Shown here: positions 37,388 through 46,572 of the stretch, in pieces
Numbering within the stretch: the stretch's first letter is position 1
Layout: each line of letters opens with the position of its first letter
Source: Pseudomonas versuta
Lineage (GTDB): Bacteria; Pseudomonadota; Gammaproteobacteria; Pseudomonadales; Pseudomonadaceae
Reading direction: 5' to 3'
Assembly: GCF_001294575.1 (NCBI RefSeq)
Contig: NZ_CP012676.1
Location: 3,486,001 to 3,550,000 of the forward strand
Length of the DNA: 64,000 nucleotides
Position numbers and translations under genes: made by a program
The notes under the pieces: model-generated
What the model saw: only the letters and a program-made list of their open reading frames with translations
Databases searched by the model: none
Told to the model about the DNA's origin: nothing

Positions 37388-38938
37388 ATGGTTTTTTCAT
37401 CCAATGTGTTCCTGTTTATGTTCTTGCCAGTATTTCTGGCGCTGTATTACTTGAGCGGGCAACGCTATCGCAACCTGCTGCTACTGCTCGCCAGCTATGC
37501 GTTCTACGCCTGGTGGCGGGTGGATTTCCTGGCACTGTTTATCGCCGTCACCCTCTGGAACTACTGGATCGGCCTCAAGGTCGGTGCCGCCGGGGTGCGC
37601 ACCAAACCCGCCCAACGCTGGCTGTTGCTCGGGGTAGTGGTCGACCTGGCGATTCTGGGCTACTTCAAGTACGCCAACTTTGGCGTCGACAGCATCAACG
37701 CCATGATGAGTTCGGTGGGTCTGGACCCGTTCATCCTGACCAATGTACTGCTGCCCATCGGGATCTCGTTCTACATCTTCGAGTCCATCAGCTACATCAT
37801 CGACGTGTACCGCGGCGATACCCCGGCGACCCGCAACCTGATCGACTTTGCCGCCTTTGTGGCGATCTTCCCGCACCTGATTGCCGGGCCCGTGTTGCGC
37901 TTTCGCGACCTGGCCGACCAGTTCAATAACCGCACCCACACCCTGGACAAGTTCAGCGAAGGTGCCACGCGGTTCATGCAAGGGTTTATCAAAAAGGTAT
38001 TCATTGCCGACACCCTGGCAGTGGTTGCCGATCACTGTTTTGCCCTGCAGGCCCCGACCACCGGCGATGCCTGGCTCGGAGCGCTGGCGTACACCGCGCA
38101 ACTGTATTTCGACTTCTCCGGTTACAGCGACATGGCCATCGGTCTGGGCTTGATGATGGGTTTCCGCTTTATGGAAAACTTCAAACAGCCGTACATCAGC
38201 CAGTCGATCACCGAGTTCTGGCGCCGCTGGCACATCAGCCTTTCCACATGGCTGCGTGACTACCTGTACATCACCCTGGGCGGCAATCGCAAAGGCACGC
38301 TGACCACCTACCGCAACCTGTTCCTGACCATGCTGCTGGGCGGTTTGTGGCATGGCGCCAACATCACCTACATCCTGTGGGGAGCCTGGCACGGCCTGTG
38401 GCTGGCGCTGGAAAAAGCCCTGGGCCTGAACACCAATCCCCGGGCCCTGAACCCGATCCGCTGGGTACTGACCTTCTTCATCGTGGTGCTGGGCTGGGTG
38501 ATTTTCCGCTCCGAAAACCTGCACGTCGCCGCTCGCATGTATGGCGCCATGTTCAGCTTTGGCCAGTGGTCACTGTCGGATCTCAACAGCGCCAACCTTA
38601 CCGGCCTGCAGGTCGCCACCCTGATCGTTGCCTACCTGACCCTGGCCTTTTTCGGCCTGCGCGACCTGTACAACACGCCCAAAACAGCCGGTAAAACAGA
38701 CGCCGACGGCCCTGCCACCGCACAACCGGGCCTGATCAAGGCAGTACCCGGCGATGTGCCGGGCAGCCTGCACCTGCCCGGTTACACCGTCGGCACCGAG
38801 GCCACCGTGCAACCGGCGTACTGGGTTGCTGACTGGCCGCGTTACGCCATGCGCACTCTGATCGTGCTGCTGTTTATCGCCTCGATTCTCAAACTTTCGG
38901 CGCAGAGCTTTTCGCCGTTCCTCTACTTCCAGTTCTAA
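37388..38938 (+). CDS. algI: AlgI, membrane-bound O-acyltransferase for alginate acetylation
   Basis: Inner-membrane MBOAT protein of 516 residues that passes acetyl groups across the membrane to AlgJ/AlgX. Ten or more hydrophobic segments; the MBOAT catalytic His is at 322 (LLGGLWHGANITYILWGAWH). Other marks are FFKYANFGVD-like GYFKYANFG, LPIGISFYIFESISYIIDVY and FWRRWHISLSTWLRDYLYI. A GGAG and an AGGA lie just before the ATG. A 60-residue low-conservation insert before the last helix (TPKTAGKTDADGPATAQPG) is longer than I expect. Confidence 0.95.
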   Translation: MVFSSNVFLFMFLPVFLALYYLSGQRYRNLLLLLASYAFYAWWRVDFLALFIAVTLWNYWIGLKVGAAGVRTKPAQRWLLLGVVVDLAILGYFKYANFGVDSINAMMSSVGLDPFILTNVLLPIGISFYIFESISYIIDVYRGDTPATRNLIDFAAFVAIFPHLIAGPVLRFRDLADQFNNRTHTLDKFSEGATRFMQGFIKKVFIADTLAVVADHCFALQAPTTGDAWLGALAYTAQLYFDFSGYSDMAIGLGLMMGFRFMENFKQPYISQSITEFWRRWHISLSTWLRDYLYITLGGNRKGTLTTYRNLFLTMLLGGLWHGANITYILWGAWHGLWLALEKALGLNTNPRALNPIRWVLTFFIVVLGWVIFRSENLHVAARMYGAMFSFGQWSLSDLNSANLTGLQVATLIVAYLTLAFFGLRDLYNTPKTAGKTDADGPATAQPGLIKAVPGDVPGSLHLPGYTVGTEATVQPAYWVADWPRYAMRTLIVLLFIASILKLSAQSFSPFLYFQF

Positions 38939-38950
38939 GGGGAGCCGACC

Positions 38951-40129
38951 ATGAACCGAACATTACGCATCCTCTACGTCACGTTCTTCTGTGCCCTGCT
39001 GGTGGGCCTGGGGCTGCTGGCCACGCGCAGCTTCATCGGCTTCAACACCACCGGCAAAGACACCGTGCTAAACGGCCGCTGGAGCAAAGCTGTCGAAACC
39101 CGTTACGACGATGAGTTCCCGATCAAGCGACTGGGCACCAACCTCTGGGCAGCGCTGGATTTCACCCTGTTCAACGAAGGTCGTCCCGGCGTGGTGCTGG
39201 GCCGCGATCAATGGCTGTACAGCGACGAAGAGTTCAAGCCGTGGCCCGATGCCGAGCAGCACGTGGCCGACAACTATGCGCTGGTCGAAGGCGTACGCCG
39301 CACCCTCAAGGAACGCGGGATCAAACTGGTGATGGCGGTGGTGCCGACCAAGGTGCGCCTGTATCCCGAGCATATGGGTGAGCAGCGCCCGGCCGCCATT
39401 TATGCCGATCTGTACCGCGACTTCCATGCCCGCCTGGCCGCCAGCAAGGTGCTGGCCCCAGACCTGATGGGCCCGCTGCAACAGGCCAAGCAGGCCGGTG
39501 CGCAGGTGTTCTTGCGTACCGACACACACTGGACGCCGGACGGCGCTCTGATTGCCGCCCAACAGTTGGGGGCTTCGATTGCCGAGCAATTCCCGCTCAG
39601 CGGCAACCCGCAACAGTTTGTGACCGAGGCGCAAAAGGTCGAGCAACACAACGGCGACCTGGAGCGCTTCCTGCCACTGGACCCGTTGTTCAGCAACCTG
39701 CTGCCGCCGTCCGAACCGCTGGAAAAACGCAGCACCCGCCCCGCTGAATCGGCTGCTGACAGCGAAGACTCATTGTTCGCCGACAGCGAAGTGCCGGTGA
39801 CGCTGGTGGGTACCAGCTACAGCGCCAACCCCAACTGGAATTTTGTCGGTGCCCTGAAGCAGGCACTGCGCAGCGATGTCATCAATGACTCCACCGACGG
39901 CCACGGACCGATCCTGCCGATGCTCGCCTACCTCAAAAGCGATGCGTTCAAGAACACCCCGCCACAGGTGCTGATCTGGGAATTCCCCGAGCGTTACCTG
40001 CCGGTGGACAACGAGATTGGCGACGCCGACCCGCAGTGGGTCGCGGACTTGAAACAGGCCGCCGGCCAGCCGCCGCAAGTCGCACAGAACACCGCTGAAT
40101 CCGAGACGCCCGTCCGGGCGCAAAACTGA
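38951..40129 (+). CDS. algJ: AlgJ, alginate O-acetylation protein
   Basis: Periplasmic SGNH-like acetyltransferase homologue of 392 residues, anchored by an N-terminal signal-anchor (ILYVTFFCALLVGLGLLA). It shares the AlgX catalytic pattern: the Asp-x-His pair in RTDTHWTPDG and the Ser in GTSYSANPNW. It works with AlgI and AlgF to hand acetyl groups to AlgX. GGGAG precedes the ATG, 12 bases after algI. The C-terminal 30 residues are low-complexity (GQPPQVAQNTAESETPV). Confidence 0.95.
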   Translation: MNRTLRILYVTFFCALLVGLGLLATRSFIGFNTTGKDTVLNGRWSKAVETRYDDEFPIKRLGTNLWAALDFTLFNEGRPGVVLGRDQWLYSDEEFKPWPDAEQHVADNYALVEGVRRTLKERGIKLVMAVVPTKVRLYPEHMGEQRPAAIYADLYRDFHARLAASKVLAPDLMGPLQQAKQAGAQVFLRTDTHWTPDGALIAAQQLGASIAEQFPLSGNPQQFVTEAQKVEQHNGDLERFLPLDPLFSNLLPPSEPLEKRSTRPAESAADSEDSLFADSEVPVTLVGTSYSANPNWNFVGALKQALRSDVINDSTDGHGPILPMLAYLKSDAFKNTPPQVLIWEFPERYLPVDNEIGDADPQWVADLKQAAGQPPQVAQNTAESETPVRAQN

Positions 40130-40145
40130 AAGAGAGGTACTACTG

Positions 40146-40817
40146 ATGTCATTCAAAGCCATGCCGTTTACACCTGCTCCACGCCGTCTCGCCAAATCCC
40201 TCGCGCTGGTTGCGGGCATGAGCCTGCTCTCAATGCAAGCCTGGGCCGGCGGCGATGCCGCCCTCTATGGGCCGGTTGCGCCGAAGGGGTCGAGCTTTGT
40301 GCGTATTTTTAACGCCAGCCCTCAGCAAGTCAGTGCCACCGTGGGCAGCACCGCCCTCGACGACGTTCCCCCTCAGGGCAGCAGCGATTTCAGCTTTATG
40401 CCCCAGGGTGATTACAGCGCCAAAGTCGGCAGTCAGAACCTGTCGGTGAAACTGGCCGCCGATCACTATTACACCCTGGTCAACAGCGCCAGCGGCCAGC
40501 CGCAATTGATTGAAGAGCCACCGTTCAAAAACAAGCAGAAGTCCCTGGTCCGGGTGCAGAACCTCACCGATAAAACCCTGACCCTGAAAACCGCAGACGG
40601 CAAGACCGACGTGGTCAAGGCCGTGTCTGCCAAAGGCCGTGGCGAGCGCGAGATCAACCCGGTCAAGGTCAGCTTTGCGCTGTTCGATGGCGACAGGAAA
40701 ATCAGTGATCTCAAGCCTGTCGCCCTGGAGCGCGGTGAAGCCGCCGTGCTGTACGTCACCGGCAGCGGTGCCAGCGTCTCGCCGACCTGGGTAAAACGCC
40801 CTGTTTCGACCCGATAA
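40146..40817 (+). CDS. algF: AlgF, alginate O-acetylation protein
   Basis: Periplasmic protein of 223 residues required for alginate acetylation, without an enzymatic motif. Signal peptide: a basic start (PRRLAKSLALVAG) and cleavage near QAWA at residue 36. The mature part is beta-rich (SSFVRIFNASPQQVSATVGS, DYSAKVGSQNLSVKL) and looks like two small beta-sandwich units, consistent with an adaptor between AlgJ/AlgX. AGAGAGG lies upstream of the ATG. The gap to algA holds a REPIN. Confidence 0.94.
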   Translation: MSFKAMPFTPAPRRLAKSLALVAGMSLLSMQAWAGGDAALYGPVAPKGSSFVRIFNASPQQVSATVGSTALDDVPPQGSSDFSFMPQGDYSAKVGSQNLSVKLAADHYYTLVNSASGQPQLIEEPPFKNKQKSLVRVQNLTDKTLTLKTADGKTDVVKAVSAKGRGEREINPVKVSFALFDGDRKISDLKPVALERGEAAVLYVTGSGASVSPTWVKRPVSTR

Positions 40818-40831
40818 AAGCCTTCCCTTGT

Positions 40832-40888
40832 CTGTAGGAGCGAGCTGTGTGCGCGTTGAAAAGCTCGCGAGCAAGCTCGCTCCTACAG
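40832..40888. repeat. REPIN between algF and algA
   Basis: Left arm CTGTAGGAGCGAGC is truncated after GAGC (GTGTGCGCG follows), right arm GCTCGCGAGCAAGCTCGCTC then CTACAG is complete. It fills most of the 102-base gap. Confidence 0.88.
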
Positions 40889-40919
40889 GGGAAACCTATT
40901 TCAGATTTGGAGAGACAAC

Positions 40920-42371
40920 ATGATTCCGGTAATTCTTTCAGGTGGTAGCGGTTCGCGTCTGTGGCCTTTGTCGCGCAAGCAGTTTCCCAAGCAGTTTCTG
41001 GCCCTGACCGGCGAGCAGACGCTGTTCCAGCAAACCCTCGAACGGCTGGTATTCGAAGGCATGCAGCCACCGATCGTGGTGTGCAATAAAGACCACCGTT
41101 TTATCGTCAATGAGCAACTGGCCAACCGCAAGCTCGAGACCCAGCGCATCCTCATGGAACCCTTCGGCCGCAACACTGCGCCCGCCGTGGCACTGACGGC
41201 GATGATGCTGATCAGCGAAGGTCGCGACGAGTTGATGCTGGTATTGCCCGCCGACCACGTACTGGAAGACCGCAAAGCCCTGCAACGGGCGCTGGCCCTG
41301 GCCACCGTGGCCGCCGAGCGGGGCGAAATGGTGTTGTTCGGCGTGCCGGCCCTCAAGCCTGAAACCGGCTATGGCTATATCAAGTCCGCAGCCGACGGCT
41401 TACTGCCCGAAGGCGTGAGCCGGGTCGCATCCTTCGTCGAAAAACCGGATGCCAAGCGTGCCGCCGAGTTCGTCAAAAGCGGCGGCTATTTCTGGAACAG
41501 CGGCATGTTCATGTTCCGCGCCAGCCGCTTCCTCGAAGAACTCAAGCAACACGAGCCGGATATCTATGACACCTGCGTGCTGACCCTGGAGCGCAGCCAG
41601 CAAGACGTCGACACCATCGACATCGACGAAGCCACCTTCGCCTGCTGCCCGGACAATTCCATCGACTATGCGGTGATGGAAAAAACCCAGCGCGCCTGCG
41701 TCGTCCCTTTGACGGCGGGCTGGAGTGATGTGGGCTGCTGGTCGTCGTTGTGGGACGTCAATGAAAAAGACGTCAACGGCAACGTCTGCAAGGGCGATGT
41801 GGTGATTCAGGACAGTACCAACTGCATGATCCACGGCAACGGCAAACTGGTGTCGGTGATCGGTCTGGACAACATTGTGGTGGTCGAAACCAAAGACGCG
41901 ATGATGATCGCCCACAAGGACAAGGTTCAGGGGGTCAAACAGATGGTCAACACCCTGAACGGGCAAGGCCGCAGCGAAACCCAGAACCACTGCGAAGTCT
42001 ATCGTCCGTGGGGCTCCTATGACTCGGTGGACATGGGCGGACGGTTCCAGGTCAAACATATTTCGGTCAAGCCCGGCGCGTGCCTGTCGCTGCAAATGCA
42101 CCACCACCGCGCCGAACACTGGATCGTGGTATCGGGCACAGCAGAAGTGACCTGCGACGAGAACGTATTCCTGCTCACCGAGAACCAGTCGACCTACATC
42201 CCGATTGCCTCGGTACACCGTCTGCGCAACCCGGGGAAAATCGCCCTGGAAATCATCGAAGTGCAGTCCGGCAGCTATCTGGGCGAAGACGACATCGAGC
42301 GCTTTGAAGATGTGTACGGACGCTCGACCCCGGTGGGACGTAGCGTGTCGATCAAGACCATAGCCCAGTAA
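40920..42371 (+). CDS. algA: AlgA, bifunctional mannose-1-P guanylyltransferase / mannose-6-P isomerase
   Basis: Cytoplasmic bifunctional enzyme of 483 residues providing GDP-mannose: fructose-6-P to mannose-6-P and mannose-1-P to GDP-mannose. The N-terminal nucleotidyltransferase has GGSGSRLWPLSRKQFPKQF (about 8-26) and the FVEKPDAKRA segment; the C-terminal cupin isomerase has the metal ligands in QMHHHRAEHW. GGAG lies before the ATG. Last gene of the alginate operon; the 17 bases that follow lead into another inverted repeat that may help end transcription. Confidence 0.97.
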   Translation: MIPVILSGGSGSRLWPLSRKQFPKQFLALTGEQTLFQQTLERLVFEGMQPPIVVCNKDHRFIVNEQLANRKLETQRILMEPFGRNTAPAVALTAMMLISEGRDELMLVLPADHVLEDRKALQRALALATVAAERGEMVLFGVPALKPETGYGYIKSAADGLLPEGVSRVASFVEKPDAKRAAEFVKSGGYFWNSGMFMFRASRFLEELKQHEPDIYDTCVLTLERSQQDVDTIDIDEATFACCPDNSIDYAVMEKTQRACVVPLTAGWSDVGCWSSLWDVNEKDVNGNVCKGDVVIQDSTNCMIHGNGKLVSVIGLDNIVVVETKDAMMIAHKDKVQGVKQMVNTLNGQGRSETQNHCEVYRPWGSYDSVDMGGRFQVKHISVKPGACLSLQMHHHRAEHWIVVSGTAEVTCDENVFLLTENQSTYIPIASVHRLRNPGKIALEIIEVQSGSYLGEDDIERFEDVYGRSTPVGRSVSIKTIAQ

Positions 42372-42384
42372 CGCCCATCACTTT

Positions 42385-42476
42385 GTAGTCGCTGCCGCAG
42401 GCTGCGATAAGGGCCGCAGGCCCTTGCTTTCAGCTCTGCGGCGAATAAAAACCTCGCAGCCTGCGGCAGCGACTAC
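42385..42476. repeat. Inverted repeat (GTAGTCGCTGCC family) after algA
   Basis: Perfect 23-base arms at 42385-42407 and 42454-42476, starting GTAGTCGCTGCCGCAGGCTG. Same family as the repeat between algD and alg8, so two copies of this rarer family bracket the polymer-synthesis genes. An inner imperfect palindrome GGGCCGCAGGCCC is inside. Confidence 0.9.
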
Positions 42477-42559
42477 AAGTGGCGCAGCGCGGCATCGCGC
42501 TTGATGCCGCGGGCTTCACCCCTCATGCTGACAGCTCATCTTCAGATAAGGCGAGCGTC

Positions 42560-43024
42560 ATGCTTATCGGCGTTTTACTGATCATCACCTGGCTCATCCT
42601 GTTGCTGCGCTATCCGTCCAAGGCATTGCCGGTGTCGCTGGCGGCAGTGGTCGGCCTGGGTCTGGTGGCCGCATCGGTGGCGTGGCTGGACAACCGCGAA
42701 GCCCGGCAACTGGAACGGCTTGAACTGCGTATTACCTACGCACCCGGCGAATGCCCGGCTGACCGTCCCCTCGCTGTGACCCTGCGCAATGGCAATGACG
42801 TGCCGCTGATCGAACTGGGCTGGCGGATCGCGGCCTATGCTCCGGGCGATACCGTCAATCTCGCCGACAACCTCTACACTGCCCCCCGCTATCGTGGCCC
42901 TGGCGAACTTCAAGGCGCTGCGACCTGGCATGACTGTTTGCCCATGCCGCCCCTGCGCGCCGGTTATCGCCCGCAAACCCTCGAGTTCCGCGCAGAGCGC
43001 CTGCAAGGCAGCTTTTCCAACTAA
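42560..43024 (+). CDS. Small conserved membrane protein, function unknown
   Basis: A 154-residue protein with two membrane helices at the N-terminus (about 2-17 and 24-43: LIGVLLIITWLILLL, LPVSLAAVVGLGLVAASVAW) and a roughly 105-residue beta-rich soluble domain (LELRITYAPGECPADRPLAV, LIELGWRIAAYAPGDTVNLA) that would face the periplasm. The start at 42560 has AAGGCGAG upstream. Relatives in Pseudomonas are, as I recall, sometimes labelled multidrug transporter, but nothing in the sequence supports transport. It is 10 bases before the SDR gene and probably co-transcribed with it. Confidence 0.75.
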   Translation: MLIGVLLIITWLILLLRYPSKALPVSLAAVVGLGLVAASVAWLDNREARQLERLELRITYAPGECPADRPLAVTLRNGNDVPLIELGWRIAAYAPGDTVNLADNLYTAPRYRGPGELQGAATWHDCLPMPPLRAGYRPQTLEFRAERLQGSFSN

Positions 43025-43034
43025 GGATTTTTTG

Positions 43035-43853
43035 ATGCCCCGTGTCTTGATCACCGGTTGTTCCAGCGGCATTGGCCGCGCCCTGGCCGATGTCTTCCAC
43101 AAGGCCGGCCATGAAGTCTGGGCCTGTGCCCGCAAACCGCACGACGTGGCCCGACTGGCGACGGCAGGGTTTCACGCGGTGCAACTGGATGTGAATGATC
43201 CGGTAGCGCTGGCGCAACTGGCCGAACGCCTGGCGCAGGACGGGCTGGATGTGCTGATCAACAATGCCGGCTATGGCGCCATGGGCCCGGTGCTCGACGG
43301 TGGCGTCGAGGGCATGCAGCGCCAGTTTGAAACCAATGTGTTTTCCGTGGTCGGGGTGACCCGCGCCCTGTTTGCAGCACTGCGCCGCAACAACGGGCTG
43401 GTGATGAATATCGGCAGTGTCTCCGGGGTACTGGTCACGCCGTTTGCCGGGGCCTACTGCGCCTCAAAAGCCGCCGTGCATGCCCTGAGCGATGCCCTGC
43501 GCATGGAGCTGGCGCCCTTTGGCATTCGCGTACTGGAAGTGCAGCCCGGCGCCATCGATACCGCGTTCGCCAGCAATGCCAGCGCTCAGGTTGAAGAACT
43601 GATTGCCCGGGACTCACCCTGGTGGCCGATGCGTGAAGGCATTCGCGCTCGCGCCAGGGCTTCACAAGACAACCCTACGCCGGTGGCTGCGCTTGCTGAC
43701 GCCGTGTTCAAAGCCACGCAAAAATCCAGGCCGCCGTCGATATTGCGCTTCGGCAATGGCAGCCGTGCCCTGCCGCTGCTGGCCGCGTTGCTGCCGGGCT
43801 GCCTGCTGCAAAAAATCCTCATGAAGCGCTTCGGGTTGAATACCGGGAACTGA
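43035..43853 (+). CDS. Short-chain dehydrogenase/reductase
   Basis: Classical SDR of 272 residues. NAD(P) binding motif TGCSSGIG at 7-14, the NNAG motif in LINNAGYG, Ser in NIGSVSG and the YxxxK pair in YCASKAAVHAL. The long C-terminal part (about 190-272) with FGNGSRALPLLAALLPGCLL is hydrophobic at the end and suggests membrane association, as in retinol-dehydrogenase-like SDRs. AAGGA precedes the ATG. Substrate unknown. Probably in one unit with the small membrane protein upstream. Confidence 0.88.
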   Translation: MPRVLITGCSSGIGRALADVFHKAGHEVWACARKPHDVARLATAGFHAVQLDVNDPVALAQLAERLAQDGLDVLINNAGYGAMGPVLDGGVEGMQRQFETNVFSVVGVTRALFAALRRNNGLVMNIGSVSGVLVTPFAGAYCASKAAVHALSDALRMELAPFGIRVLEVQPGAIDTAFASNASAQVEELIARDSPWWPMREGIRARARASQDNPTPVAALADAVFKATQKSRPPSILRFGNGSRALPLLAALLPGCLLQKILMKRFGLNTGN

Positions 43854-43864
43854 AGAACTGTCAC

Positions 43865-43922
43865 CTGTAGGAGCGCGCTTGCTCGCGAGCTTTAGAGGCT
43901 CGCGAGCAAGCTCGCTCCTACC
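43865..43922. repeat. REPIN, GTAGGAGCG type
   Basis: Facing arms around TTTAGAGG between the convergent SDR and LysR genes. One mismatch in the left arm (GCGCGC for GCGAGC). Confidence 0.9.
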
Positions 43923-43927
43923 GTTTT

Positions 43928-44812
43928 TTAGCTCTGGTGTTTCATGAAATCGATAAACACCCGCACCTTGAGCGGCAAATGGCGGGTATCGGGATACAGG
44001 GCGTAGACCCCCTGGCGGGTCAGTTGCCACTCAGGCAGCAGGTGAATCAGGCGCCCGGTGCGCAAGTCATCCTCGATCAGCCAGTCGGGCAGGATCGCCA
44101 CCCCCTGCCCGGTCAGGGCAAAAGCCCGTAATACCGAGGAATTGTCGGCCTTGATCCGCGCCCTGGCGGGGTTGGGTTGATAGGGTTGAGTCGTTGCGCG
44201 CCCGACATGGGTAATACTCAACTCCCCGACCCGCCCGTGCTCCAGCCACGGGGTCTGCTCAAGGGCATGCACCGAGTCGATGGGCGCCACGCTGGCGACA
44301 AATGCCGGTGTGGCCACGGGCAAAATATCGAAGGTACTCAATTGCACGGCCCGATGGCTGGAGTCGACCACCCGGCCGAGCCGCAGGGCCACGTCAAAAC
44401 GCTCGGAGATCAAGTCCGCGTGGGTCGATGACGTGGACAGGTGCACCTTGAGATCGCGGTGCAGGTCGCGAAACAGCTCCAGCGCCGGCACCACCTTGGC
44501 CAGTGCATATTCCACAGTGGTGGTAATGCGTAATGTGCCCTTGAGTTCGGTGTGCTCACTGCGGGCTTCGTCTATCGCCAGTTGCGCCGCTTCCAGCATG
44601 CTCAGGCAGTGCAGATAAAAGCGCTCCCCGGCCTCGGTCAGCGCCAGCCGCCGGGTGTTGCGCGTCAACAGAGTCACCCCCAGCTCGGCCTCGAGCCGCT
44701 TGATGTTAAAGCTCACCACCGCCCGGGTCTGGCCCAGCAAATCGGCGGCGGCCGTCAGGGAACCGGCTTCGACTACAGCTTTGAAGGTGTCGAATCGATC
44801 GAGACTGACCAT
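43928..44812 (-). CDS. LysR-type transcriptional regulator
   Basis: A 294-residue regulator with N-terminal helix-turn-helix (FKAVVEAGSLTAAADLLGQT, then AVVSFNIKRLEAELGV) and an effector domain of the CrgA/DmlR-like branch (ELKGTLRITTTVEYALAKVV; SERFDVALRLGRVVDSSH). It is divergent from an MFS transporter with 109 bases between starts, so it probably controls that gene. The region contains a TTGACAAT-type promoter-like element (44828-44850, with an internal AATTTTGACAA repeat). Confidence 0.88.
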   Translation of the reverse strand: MVSLDRFDTFKAVVEAGSLTAAADLLGQTRAVVSFNIKRLEAELGVTLLTRNTRRLALTEAGERFYLHCLSMLEAAQLAIDEARSEHTELKGTLRITTTVEYALAKVVPALELFRDLHRDLKVHLSTSSTHADLISERFDVALRLGRVVDSSHRAVQLSTFDILPVATPAFVASVAPIDSVHALEQTPWLEHGRVGELSITHVGRATTQPYQPNPARARIKADNSSVLRAFALTGQGVAILPDWLIEDDLRTGRLIHLLPEWQLTRQGVYALYPDTRHLPLKVRVFIDFMKHQS

Positions 44813-44921
44813 GCTGAATCTCGCTCATTGTCAAAATAATTTTGACAATCTAGCAGTCCAGACGCGGTTCCTCCAGCCGCAAAAGCAGCCTACTGTGCCC
44901 TGCGCAATCAAGGAGCCGGTC

Positions 44922-46145
44922 ATGGCCTATCGCAATAAAATCGCCCTGGTGTATTTGCTGGGCTACGCACTGGATCTGGTGAACATGTTCGCCGCCGCCA
45001 TTGCCTACCCCGACATCAGTCAGCAACTGCAGGCCTCGGTCAGCCAACTGGGCTGGGTCGCCAATGCCTACATGCTCGGCCTGACCCTGGTCATCATCCC
45101 CGGCGTGTGGCTGGCAGCGGTATTTGGCGAAAAACGCCTGATCATGGCCTCGCTCTTGTTGTTCAGCCTGGCGTCATGGTGCGTGGCGCAGGCAGGTTCG
45201 ATTGAGGCGCTGATTGGCTGGCGTCTGCTGCAGGGCCTGGGTGGCGGGTTATTGATTCCGGTGGGGCAGGCCATGGTCTATCGACATTTCCCCGTGCGCG
45301 AACGGGCTCGCCTGACCTCGGTAATTTTGCTGGTGGCGTTGCTGGTGCCCGCCTTGTCACCGGCCCTGGGTGGCCGGGTCGTTGAGGCCTGGTCATGGCG
45401 CTGGGTGTTTTATGCCAATTTGCCGCTGGCATTGCTGGCACTGTTGCTGGCCGGCTGCTGGCTCAAATCAGAGCCGCGCCCCGCCTCACGCCCGGTGCTG
45501 AATGCCCGCAGCCTGGCAACCGGCGCCCGGAACATGGGGCGCTTGCTGAAAAGCCCGTTGTTGCGGGTGGCGATGCTCACTTATCTGTTTATCCCCGGGA
45601 TTTTTATCGGCACCCAGCTGGTGAGCATCCTGTATCTGCATCAACAGGGTTTGAGCCCTGCCCAGACCGGCATCCTGATGCTGCCATGGGCGCTGGCATC
45701 GGCCCTGGGCATTACCCTGAGCCGCTATCAGTTCAATCGTCTCGGGCCAAAACCCCTGCTTTTGCTGGGTATGACGGCCCAGGCCACAGGCATTGCGCTG
45801 CTGATCCAGGCGGATGTTTCAAGCACCTGGCAGACGATGGCGCTGTACGGACTCATGGGCTTTGGCGGCAGCCTGTGCAGCAGCACCGCGCAAAATACCG
45901 CGTTTATCGATGTCAGTGCCCGGCGCATGGGCCACGCCAGCGCACTGTGGAATATCAACCGGCAATTGAGTTTCTTGCTCGGCCCGGCGTTGATGATGGG
46001 CATATTCGCGGCCTTGACCGTGATCACCTCGACGCCCCGCGCCTTTGCCCTATGCTTTGCCATCGGCGCTGCGTTGACCCTGTTGCCGTTGTTTGCAGTG
46101 TTACGCCTCAATACCCCATGCGTGCTGGCCTTGCTGGCACCCTGA
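44922..46145 (+). CDS. MFS transporter, DHA2 (EmrB-like) type
   Basis: Inner-membrane facilitator of 407 residues, about 12 helices. The N-terminus AYRNKIALVYLLGYALDLVN is followed by VSQLGWVANAYMLGLTLVI, the usual helix-1/2 pattern of drug/proton antiporters, and motif A-like FGEKRLIMAS; GWRLLQGLGGGLLIPVGQAM is motif C-like. AAGGAG precedes the ATG at 44922; an in-frame extension upstream is spurious. DHA2 proteins usually have 14 helices; this one is shorter. Likely regulated by the divergent LysR; 14 bases ahead of a SnoaL-like gene. Confidence 0.87.
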   Translation: MAYRNKIALVYLLGYALDLVNMFAAAIAYPDISQQLQASVSQLGWVANAYMLGLTLVIIPGVWLAAVFGEKRLIMASLLLFSLASWCVAQAGSIEALIGWRLLQGLGGGLLIPVGQAMVYRHFPVRERARLTSVILLVALLVPALSPALGGRVVEAWSWRWVFYANLPLALLALLLAGCWLKSEPRPASRPVLNARSLATGARNMGRLLKSPLLRVAMLTYLFIPGIFIGTQLVSILYLHQQGLSPAQTGILMLPWALASALGITLSRYQFNRLGPKPLLLLGMTAQATGIALLIQADVSSTWQTMALYGLMGFGGSLCSSTAQNTAFIDVSARRMGHASALWNINRQLSFLLGPALMMGIFAALTVITSTPRAFALCFAIGAALTLLPLFAVLRLNTPCVLALLAP

Positions 46146-46159
46146 CCGAAGAGAAATTG

Positions 46160-46555
46160 ATGACTGACTATTCGAGCTACTTCGACCTTGTAACCGAAAC
46201 CCATGCCGAGATTGAGGGCTGGTTCTCAGGGCTGGAACCTGGCGTATTGCCCATCTTGCTGGGGCGTTTTTCAGCGCAGTTTTCGATGATTACACCCGGC
46301 GGCAAAGAGCTGGATATGGACGGTGTAGAAGCGCTGTTTGAACAGCTGCGAGGTGCCCGCCCAGGGCTGAATATCACCTTGAGTGACTTCAAGGGCATCG
46401 CCCTGTATGCCGGCGGCGCGGTGGTCAGCTACCGCGAGTTGCAAGAGGAGCACAACGGCAACCGTACCGATCGGCGCGCTACCGTGGTTTTTGAAAAGGA
46501 TGCCGGTGGCAAGGTGCTGTGGCGCCATTTGCATGAGACTTTCTGCGCCGATTGA
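46160..46555 (+). CDS. SnoaL-like/DUF4440 small protein
   Basis: A 131-residue protein with the cone-shaped NTF2/SnoaL fold signature of DUF4440 proteins: an N-terminal helix pair (YFDLVTETHAEIEGWFSG), FSMITPGGKELDMDGVEALF, then beta strands ending WRHLHETFCAD. No catalytic residues can be assigned. It follows the MFS gene by 14 bases with GAAGAG upstream, so it is co-transcribed; it may process the transported compound or be part of its detoxification. Confidence 0.75.
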   Translation: MTDYSSYFDLVTETHAEIEGWFSGLEPGVLPILLGRFSAQFSMITPGGKELDMDGVEALFEQLRGARPGLNITLSDFKGIALYAGGAVVSYRELQEEHNGNRTDRRATVVFEKDAGGKVLWRHLHETFCAD

Positions 46556-46572
46556 TACCCGGGGCAGGCCCT

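Noticed and set aside
45395..46555. 386-codon frame overlapping the MFS gene
   Set aside because: Only the 46160-46555 part is real, as the SnoaL-like gene; the rest is antisense-free overlap without domains.
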